Of a stretch of DNA of 64,000 bases, positions 55,275 to 64,000 are shown in pieces. The notes under the pieces are model-generated. The model was not told the origin of the DNA, did not search any database, and saw only the letters and a list, made by a program, of their open reading frames with translations. Numbering within the stretch: position 1 is the stretch's first letter; each line of letters opens with the position of its first letter. A program made the position numbers and the translations under genes. The stretch is from Toxonevra muliebris (taxonomy: Eukaryota > Arthropoda > Insecta > Diptera > Pallopteridae): NCBI GenBank assembly GCA_963691655.1, contig OY829329.1:65590852-65654851 (forward strand). The letters run 5' to 3'.

Positions 55275-57054
55275 TCGTTTTTCTCATCTAATTGCTAAAC
55301 CCTAACACTAATCAAAAAATGGACTCCATATTCAATTTTCTTTCATCAATGTTAACTGGAAACAAAAATTCTATTGTTTGTTTTTTTTTATCATTTCAAT
55401 CTTGGGTTAAGTTCAGTTCCATTTTATTATTGGTTTGCATTATACCTCGGTCTTTGTAATTTTGTTAGTACGACATATCTACAGTTTATTAGTTGCATTG
55501 TTTTTGTTAAAGTACACACTTTCTACTTGTGGTTATTGTTATTGTTGTTTCTCAGGTTTGAAAAGAGAACAAATTTATCGAAGTCTTTTTTATTGCTCTT
55601 TTCTGGTTTTTTGAAATCAATGCTCTTTTGAGGACTAAACAATAATATCAACTGTTAATATTTTAAAAATATTGAAAATGTCGTAATAATTTTCTAAAAA
55701 AAAATGTAAATTTCTTTAAAAATATAAATTATTAAAATAAACCCCAGAAGATGGTCGAAAATTGTTCGGAAACATTGGAACTCAATTATAAAAGAGTTTT
55801 ACTAAAACTGCATATTAACCCATATCGTCCCAGAACTAGATGCCGTGATCCAATTTGGAAAATGTTCAAAACGCAATTTTCATATGTCTTCAATAACAGA
55901 TTTTAGTACTTGAAAAAATAAAAAAAAAATTCTTTCCGAATTTTAGAGGGTATAGTAGTTTTTGGTTTACCCCAAGAAAATAAGGTGAGCAGGTGTAAAA
56001 AAAAAAAAAAAAATAAAATATTTCTACGCCACATTATGAGCAACAATTATTCCTTGGGATCAAATGTTATTAACACAGTAAATTAAAAACAGAAAATATG
56101 CATTTTTCTTAAATTTTGCCAATTTCTCTAGATATTTTTTTTACAAAAGTTAGGTTAGCTCTAGCCTCCGAAAAATATAAAAGTACCTGTAAAGTTATAA
56201 TTTTCACATCAAATTTGTGATTTTATCTATGCAAATTTCTTATTTCAATACAAAATAATTAATTTTACTATTTTTTGTTGATTTTCAAAACCACCAACCT
56301 TCCAATAAAGTATGTCTGTTCGCTTGGCCTTGAAGTATGATAAAATACAATATTTTTAAATTATCTAAATGCAATTTTGAAGTAAGTGTATATAGAAATA
56401 TTAAACAGTGATTACTTTTGAAAAAAAAATTTATAAATCTATTTTTGACGAATTTTCAAAGTTGCTATTCGATTAATCAAACGTTGGAACGATATGAATT
56501 GAAATTATAAACAAAAATGCCGGTTTTCTTATTTTAGTTTTTAATTAGAAAAAGTTCGTAATAGTAAATATGAAATAAAGCAAATAGCGAGTTTTAGTAG
56601 CTTATATAGAATATTGAAAGATTAAGAACTATCACTAAGATCACAGATGAGGAAATGTTGCGGATTCCGAAGCGGCCGTCTGATTTGCCCGTCTCTTTAT
56701 ACATTGTTGTTGTGATGACTACATTTTTTTCATTAACCTGTTTAGATATAACTTCAAATAACGAAATAGACCTTGACCTAGTCATGACCTTGAAAAATTA
56801 ACATTTAGATTTGATTTTCATTGTCTCCTAAAAACTATCATAGCGAGTTTATTTAATAAAGTTTCTTTACGACATTCCTTAGGACTAATATTTTAATTTC
56901 TTTAAGAAAAACATTCGCAAGAAGGATGTTATAGAAATTTCTTGGAATTAGTAAGAAACATGTGTAGAAAAACATTAATGAACCTATAATTTCATGACAA
57001 TAAATTATAAAAAATTTCTGTACAATTTCTTATATTTCAAAACTTTAACCACTG
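55275..57054. other. Non-coding stretch
   Basis: I see nothing recognisable. AT-rich with poly-A near 55,998-56,015. Confidence 0.6.
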
Positions 57055-57266
57055 CTAGGTTAGATTAAGTGGTTGTACAGGGACATGGTTGGACCTATAG
57101 ATAAACGCCGCTACTTGTACATTTTCTTATAATTCTCATTCAAGTCGTATTGATTGATCGATGGAAATATAATAAGGTATTAGCCTATAGACCAAACTGG
57201 AAATCGAACTCACAACCTCCCAGGTGAAAGTCTAGTGCATTATCTACTAGACTATCGAGGTTGTCC
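57055..57266 (-). mobile_element. tRNA-derived SINE, copy 3 (internally deleted)
   Basis: On the minus strand it starts GGACAACCTCGATAGTCTAG, with box B-like GAGTTCGATTTCC, and ends ACCACTTAATCTAACCTA. The central block with GGCAAAACCACC present in the other copies is missing. It is the most diverged of the three. No clear target duplication. Confidence 0.85.
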
Positions 57267-58990
57267 TTAGCCCCTTAGCTACTCATTAGTATTTTTAAAT
57301 CAGCCTAGAATGTTACTTGAGAATCTTTAATGTTATTTTGTAGAACCAATTTTATAATTTTCTCCCATAAAAATTGATAGCAAGTAGCAAATTTTAAAAA
57401 TTGTAATAATGCCTAAAAGTATGCTATAGAAATTTTTTATTTTATTTTATCTATACATTTATTAGTGTAACTACAATCATATTATTGAGTGTACAAACAT
57501 AATGCAAAAAGAAATCAGATAATATTTATTGGTGCAGCAAGATGTACAAAGCTGGAAAGTGTTCAAAAATTCAGCAAAAATTGTATGAAAAAAGTATAAA
57601 TTATGGTCGGCACCAATAAAAATTTTCCGATTTCAAAAATTCTTTTTGTATTATATTTGTACACTCAATGAAAAAAAGCTGTGAAATTTAAAAAAAATGT
57701 TGGCCAAAAAATTTTAAAAAATCATAATTTATTTTCGAAATTTTTGTACTTTCAAGACCCTTTTGGAGCCTGAAGATATTACCTGATTTCAAAAATTTGT
57801 TTCCACTTTTATTGATCTGAATGTGTAGAAACTTAGCTTTTTTTCATATCCCAAAAATGTCCCTTGATTTGCTCAATTTTATTATATACTGTAGTTGAAG
57901 TCAATTGAATTCGTTTGCTTTCTTTACTAGCAGCCATCTTGTAATAGTTCGGTTTTTTTTTTATTTATGTCGGAAATCCGCCCATATCTAGTTTAAAACA
58001 GCTTAAAACTTGTGGGTTATCTACATTCTATCTTAAAATCATAGATACTTTCTGAGTCAGACAGTTACGATACAACTGTCTGACTCAACGAAATCGAAAT
58101 GGGTACGACATTCTGGTCCAATCTGGGACAATGGGCAGAAACAGTAGCTTTCTTTTGTCTAATTCGAAAAGACGGATGTAATTTCTTGACGAGTAGGTTA
58201 GCCAAAAATTATCAGATTTTAAATCCAAAATATTAGCGTCTGAAGTTTATTAAAATTCCCCTTTCCATTCGTTATAAAAATCATTGCTTAAGCGGGAGTA
58301 AATAATAAATAAGAGAAGAGAAGAAGAAGAAAGAGAAGACATGAGTAACGGCGTCTCTCAGAATTATCTAACGAAATATCTGCATACACAAATAACAAAA
58401 CAAACACCAACGAGTAGTTTGATTCTCTTTCGACATTTGTTTTTCATAAAGAGATTTCTTCCGCAAAAAACTAGCCCAAGTTACTGGGGCCTTACCGACT
58501 AGTTTCATTTATTAGGGAATTAGTATGAAAAATATGAAATTTTTCAATATGAAAGTATTACTAAACCTAAAAATTAGTAGAATGCTTAATTTTAGTTTTA
58601 CTATTTAGTTCATAGTTACACCGTACTACAATTAATCAATTACAATGAAAATTCTTTTAAGTGCTTTCCATATATTTTCTTAAATTTCTTGAGGTCCTTC
58701 TGTTAATTTCAACCACTACTACAGATAGTCTCATATTAAGTTTTTTTTTCTTTTTTTTTTCTAAGTAAAGCAAAATTTCCTGATTGCATTAACGCGCAAT
58801 AAATCTAAAAATGTGTTTAAACGTGTTTAAATGCACATTAAATACTCTAAGTGAGTTTTTATGAACATATCTCTTTCTAAACTAATCAAGCAATTTTAAT
58901 GATTTTCATTTAATTAGGAAGCTGTTGTGGTTAGAATTACAAAACGGCAAATATATATGGTATGTGGAGTCAGCATGAAATAATACATAA
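57267..58990. other. Non-coding stretch with a perfect hairpin
   Basis: No gene. At 58,053-58,087 there is a perfect 14-bp inverted repeat, TGAGTCAGACAGTT, with a 7-nt loop. The rest is AT-rich unique sequence, with a GAAGAAGAAAG run near 58,318. Confidence 0.65.
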
Positions 58991-60013
58991 CAAGGCCGTA
59001 TTTAGGGGGGAGGTTTTGGGGGTTCTGACCTCCCCCCCGAAATGTGGAAACTTTATTCTAATTTTTGAGATTGATTGCCAATGGATGGAAAAAAAGTCAA
59101 AATAAAATAAATTTAACGATATTTTTTACTTCCATCGGTTTTTTTTTTCTAAAAAGTCAAATATAAAAAATAAATTTGAAATCTTAGTTACACTATGCGA
59201 TCCGATTTGTTTTCTTCGACATGAGGTTTGACTACGGATTCAAAAAGAGAAGGTGATACTGAGCGCTCCTGCATTCATAGTTTTTCTAGGTCAGTAACTG
59301 TTTTTGATTTAAAGTTCCGTCCTGAATCAGTTTGAAAAGTTTAAAAATTAATAAAAATAGAAAAAACTATCGTATCGTTGTAAAATTAGACTTGCTTGAA
59401 CCCCATTTTTTCCTAAAACGTGACGTAATGGAAAGTTTTTGACCTCAGATTCGTATTCAACGTGAAAAATTCTTTCGCAAAAACTCCATCTGATTAGCAA
59501 AACCCATGCAGTTTTAGGAGACAATTTTAAAATGTAATTAGTTTTTAACCCATTAGAGCATCATGACTAGAAAGATCTCTTTCAATGCTGTGACTTCACG
59601 AATTTAGGAAATGTAAGCCAACCTCATCCGGGTTCCTTATCATTGATAATGGCCCAAATTCCCAATGATGATCATTTGAAAAAAATGAGCCTCTACTATT
59701 TTTGGTAATTTTTTTGAGGTTGGGTACATCATCAGTAGTGGGAAGTCAATGAGTTAATGAAATTATGTCCCTCACGATAAAAAAAAAATGCATTAGAATG
59801 CACATTGAATAACATTTATTTAAAAAAATTTAATTAATCTGTGAATTTTTTGTCACTTTTGGCCATTTTTTTGAGGTTAAGGGTCCATCAAAAGTATCAC
59901 CGATTTAATTTATTGTATTTAAAAATCGGTTTGATAAAAATTATTTATGAATATTTTTTTGGAATGAAACCCCCCCCCCCCCCCCCCGAAAAAAATTTCT
60001 GGCTACGGCCCTG
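58991..60013. mobile_element. hAT-like non-autonomous family B, copy 2 (1,023 bp)
   Basis: It begins CAAGGCCGTATTTAGGGGGG and ends GGCTACGGCCCTG. The perfect 8-bp duplication ATACATAA lies at 58,983-58,990 and 60,014-60,021. Collinear with 22,806-23,827, with a few small indels and an expanded C-run (about 59,970-59,986). No transposase. Confidence 0.94.
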
Positions 60014-60021
60014 ATACATAA

Positions 60022-60507
60022 ATTTATATTTATTACTTTCTAATTAAGTAGAAAATTCATAATATAAAATCGTTCAATTATTTGAATACTAATGTAACTG
60101 AATTAAGCTGTTTAAATGTAGGTATATTCAAAAGAATTTATGAGTTTTTAGTTTAACCTGTTGACTCACATCGAAAGAGTGACTTCAAGTTAGTGAGAAC
60201 TGAAATTCATAGCCCATTTTATTAGTATCAAAATCATTTGAAGTAGCTTGGACTAAAAGTAATGAAAACACAAGTAAATGAAAGCATCCAATTTGTTCAC
60301 GATGCGCTTCGGACACATTATATATGCCTTACAGTAGACGGAACCTCCCCTCCCTCCCAGAGCTGCAAAAGAATGCAATCACTTGAGAATAATTGAATCA
60401 TTAAATTCACAAAATCACATAATTTTTAATCACAAATGATTGAATTCTTTTGAAGTTGTATTGCTTGCGGTTCAATTTGATTGGCTCTAAAAGAAAAAGT
60501 TAGGTAT
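60022..60507. other. Non-coding stretch
   Basis: I see nothing recognisable. Confidence 0.55.
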
Positions 60508-62430
60508 AAAAAAATAAAACTGTCCAAAGATGATGTATTGAAAGTAGATGGTTTTAAAATGTTTCGGGCTGATAGAGAGAGTCATGCAGGAGTGCAGGAG
60601 GTGTAGCTATATTTGTTAGAGATGGTATTTTGTGTAAGTTTAAATGTAAATCTGTTGCAAATAGTCCTATAGAATACCTGTTCATTGAAATTATAAATGG
60701 AAATAACAAAATGTTAATTGGATGCATATACAGACCTAATCGTGGTATTGATATTTTGCCACTTATAGAAGAAATTGAAAATCTTTCCTTTATCTTTGTG
60801 GGCTTGATCCCACAAATCGTGTTGTCCCATGTCTCATTCAACTCATTACACAAATACTAAGAACACTCTTTCAGATATATTTTTTATGGATGACAATTCA
60901 AAAACCTTGGTCATATAGACCAACTTTTTTTGCCCGTTTTTTTCAAAACATGATTTAATATTTTTAATTTATGACTTTCAGATTACATTAACAGACAACA
61001 TACATATTTTATTACAGAGATTTTAGACACATTGTTATAAATTGGAACTATATACGAATTATGACTACCGTAAATGAACAAATACTTTTTTTTAGACAGC
61101 ACCTTAAAATACTTATTTGACAAATATGTACCAGAAAAGAAGGGTATAGTAAGACGGAACAAACAGCCTTAGTTTTCTATCAAAATACAAAATTTAATAT
61201 CCGAACGAGATGAAGCTTTTAGTCGCTGGAAGAGGGTACAAAACTTCAAGCTTGCATGAAAAGTATAGGCAACTCAGAAAATTGGTTACAAAAGAAATTA
61301 AAACCTCTAAAAAAAGTTTTTATGACAAGGTTTACAGAAGCTGTAGGTAGTAAGCAAACATGAAAATAAATACGTAATATTGGTATCGGTTGTAACAAGA
61401 CCCCTGCTAACCTGAATCTTGACGTAAATGATATGAACAAAAAGTTTCTCAATCTACCGACGTCGCAAGGAAATATTAGTCACGATTTAAAAAGTTTACC
61501 AATGACGGAATCTGAATTTGGCTTTTCATGTGTTACCCAATTTGATTTGGTTCTCGAAGCCTTCTTGACTATAAAATCTAATGCTATAGGTCTTGATAAA
61601 ATACACCCGGTGTTCTTTAAAATCATTACTTCCTCAACTATTACCACATATAACACACATTCTTAACACTGTTTTAATGACATCTGTTTTTCCACAAACT
61701 TGGAAACGTTCTGAAATTATCCCCATTCCAAAATCTTCAAATGAATACCGTCCGATTGCTATCCTGCCATTTTTGTCTAAAGTTCTTGAATCCATAATGC
61801 ATAAGCAAATGAATAAATATCTTTTAGATAATTTTTTAATCACAGATAGGCAATCAGGCTTTCGCTCAAAAAGAAGTTGCGTTACCGCACTCATCAATGT
61901 ATGTGAAGATATCCGTATAGAGATTGATAATAAAAATGGTAACTTTTCTTGCCCTTCTCGACCACTCTAAGGCTTTTGATACCGTGGTTCACACAATTTT
62001 ATGTTCAAAACTTTCACATTTATTCAACTTTTCCTCTACAGCTACCAAATTAATCAAGTCCTATCTCACAGATAGATTCCAAGCAGTATGCATTGAAAAC
62101 AAACTATCTAGTCTTGTTCCCGTTACTAAGGGAGTGCCACAGGATTCCATTCTGGGTCCTTTGTTATTTGTTACGTACGTGAATGATCTACCACTCATCT
62201 TGAAAAATTGTAAGGCTCACATATATGCAGATGATGTGCAATTATACACAATGAAGTGCAAACTGGAGGAAATTAATACTTGCGTTAACCATCTAAACGA
62301 AGACTTGAAGCGTATACAGGATTGGGCGTCATTAAATGGTCTGTGCCTTAATCCAAATAAAACTAAATATCTAGTAATTGCTAGGAAACCGATAAACACC
62401 ATTAACATCCCAAAAGTTAAATTGAATTTT
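60508..62430 (+). pseudogene. LINE (jockey/CR1-like) endonuclease and reverse transcriptase
   Basis: Endonuclease part at 60,508-60,860: KDDVLKVDGFKMFRADRES, a GGVAIFVRDGIL-like block, then ANSPIEYLFIEIINGNN and GCIYRPNRG. A decayed linker follows (61,240-61,330: KYRQLRKLVTKEIKTSKKSF). Reverse transcriptase at 61,433-62,400: IKSNAIGLDKIHPVFFKI, YRPIAILPFLSKVLESIM, DRQSGFRSKRSCVTALI, LDHSKAFDTV, GVPQDSILGPLLF (Gly of GVPQGS is now Asp) and IYADDVQLY with catalytic YADD at 62,224-62,235, then NGLCLNPNKTKYLVI. Frame changes occur near 61,630 and 61,945. The C-terminal thumb end is lost after about 62,430. Confidence 0.92.
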
Positions 62431-62475
62431 CGTTTGCTAATTTATTTCAAATACTCGCACCCATTAAACTTCTAA

Positions 62476-64000
62476 GCCATAAATCACTTTGGCCTTCATC
62501 TCACCTTCGTGTGAGTAGGGCTTAAAGAGATAGTAAAGTTTTTATAGAGCCAATTTTATTCATATAAGTATCAAAAGCAATAAACTTTGACAATTTGTTT
62601 TACTAACTGAAAATAAATTGCTGTAAATTTTATGCACTTACATACTTCTATGTATCAATGGCATGGGAAACAGGACATAAGGGGCAAATTTAAAAACTGA
62701 ACAGTTAAATCATTCAGTTACAAACTTCTAATTCAGACCATCTCTTTAATTGTGTAATTTTTTCGACATCATTTCAAAAAACTTGAAATTAGCTCACATT
62801 TTGTGTTTTTTTTTTTTTTTATTGAAAAATTGAAAAGCTATTGTAACAATGTGAAAAATCATTAAAAAGTGTGTGGTCTGAATTGGAACCATTTGTTCAA
62901 AAGTCTGAAAAAGTTGAAATTTTGCATTAATGACTTACTGTATGTATTAAAGTAGTGAAAATCGAATGAAAAACAAGGTGGTCTGAATTGAAATCAGGTG
63001 TTCCAAATCGGACCACTCACAAAATCTGAAACTAGGTAAGAGGTATAACAAAAAAGTGTGTGAGAAAAAAAGTTGGAGAATAAAAAAATCATTACACCGA
63101 TGAGCTTTTTAGAGTAATCGCTTTGTTTTTACGAGTTTTATGCAACTGAGTAGGTGTCTGAATCAAGTCGGAGTTTGAATCAAATCCAGTCTATTTTCCT
63201 CTGTGACAAATTTAAAGAAAATTTTGAGGAAATAGTAGAGGTTCGAATTGGACCACTCACAACAACTCAAAAATCAAAAGTGTTTGGGAAAAGAAGTTTC
63301 ACATAACAATTTGTGAGTAGTTACGAATTTTATGAGACTAAGTTAAAAATTTTTTCTCATGCCAGATAAGTTTTTTTTTTTTTTTTTTTTTTTGTTTTGG
63401 ATTAGATTTGAGTTTATTTCTGGCATAGAATTTTAAGCTGAAACAGTTTCCGTTGTGCCAAAAATAGTATTTACTTATTTCTTCTATTTGATATGCGAAC
63501 CGAAATTGCGCTCTTTTGGTTTGTAATTTTCATAAACAAAATGAATTGTAATGCTAGTGTTAAAGCAGCAGGTTATATTAGATATTAGTTTCATAATTCT
63601 GCTACATAATTGCCTACTAATTCCTTTTGGGGAGAAAGATTCACCAAAACACTAAAATAAAACTTAAGTGATTTGGCAAAAAAAAAAACAAAAAAATCAC
63701 AGAAAAGTTCAAATCGAAATCAGAATCAATGAACATAATCGCCTTACCTACTTTGCTACTTAAGAGTATCAACAAGAGAGTAAGAACTACATAAACCAAA
63801 ATTTAATATTATTATGAAAATTACTTGACTATAGCGTGCTCAACTCAAACTCAACAAGTTTTTATACTTCAAATTAAAAACTCAAATTCAATCGCAAGTT
63901 CAAAAAAACTTAAAAAAAAAAAAAAAAAAATACTTTTAAAACTTTTTGGTTTTTGGTGTAGGACACTTTGAAGCTAACTCACTCACACACACACACACAC
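62476..64000. other. Non-coding stretch with weak repeats; CA run at the end
   Basis: No gene. GGACCACTCACAA occurs at 63,010 and 63,250 (240 bp apart), and GTCTGAATTG-type words recur between 62,870 and 63,250, suggesting an old duplication. Poly-T at 63,370-63,392, poly-A near 63,912, CA microsatellite at 63,980-64,000. Confidence 0.6.

Overview
The window looks like non-coding chromosomal DNA from a dipteran insect, probably a higher (brachyceran) fly. It is very AT-rich, full of poly-A/T, CA/GT, GA/CT, TATGTATG and CAA/CTG runs. The transposon types are those known from fly genomes. The genus cannot be named from sequence alone. No host protein-coding gene is convincing. Nearly every open frame is low-complexity, or is a decayed transposon. 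The one exception worth a thought is a possible 175-nt exon at 32,033-32,207. The window is best read as a large intron or an intergenic block.

Layout. 0-2.6 kb: three small inverted-repeat elements, a 677-bp TTAA-flanked element and a 136-bp tandem duplication. 4.9-6.2, 10.6-11.9 and 47.8-49.1 kb: three full-length Tc1/mariner-superfamily elements (DD37E spacing, TA target duplications), all with broken transposase. 13.3-17.1 kb: a segmental duplication of which one copy carries a 914-bp hAT-like insertion and the other is the empty site, next to an old copy of a 73-bp repeat. 17.1-22.1 kb: two arrays of an A/T-rich repeat of about 120 bp, long direct repeats around the second array, and a 76-bp dimeric array. 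22.8 and 59.0 kb: two copies of one 1.02-kb non-autonomous hAT-like family, each with a perfect 8-bp target duplication. 26.9-28.4 kb: antisense LINE reverse transcriptase remains. 28.6-29.75 kb: a strikingly regular 142-bp satellite. 32-42 kb: LINE ORF1/endonuclease fragments, a duplicated sequence interrupted by a 739-bp element with 9-bp target duplications, small hairpin elements, and 54-bp and 95-bp arrays. 44.45-46.56 kb: a minisatellite with a five-unit higher-order period of about 341 bp. 51.45-53.25 kb: a 1.8-kb decayed hAT element with relic transposase and a nested LINE tail. 53.7-57.3 kb: tRNA-derived SINE copies, one nested in a 733-bp inverted-repeat element. 60.5-62.4 kb: a LINE endonuclease plus reverse transcriptase pseudogene.

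How the parts work together. These are mobile elements and the tandem arrays around them. None of the transposases or reverse transcriptases seen could be made intact from this window, so all elements here are either dead or non-autonomous. The most informative signals are (i) insertion/empty-site pairs inside the window, which fix element ends exactly, and (ii) five unrelated tandem arrays, at least four of which show higher-order or alternating unit structure.
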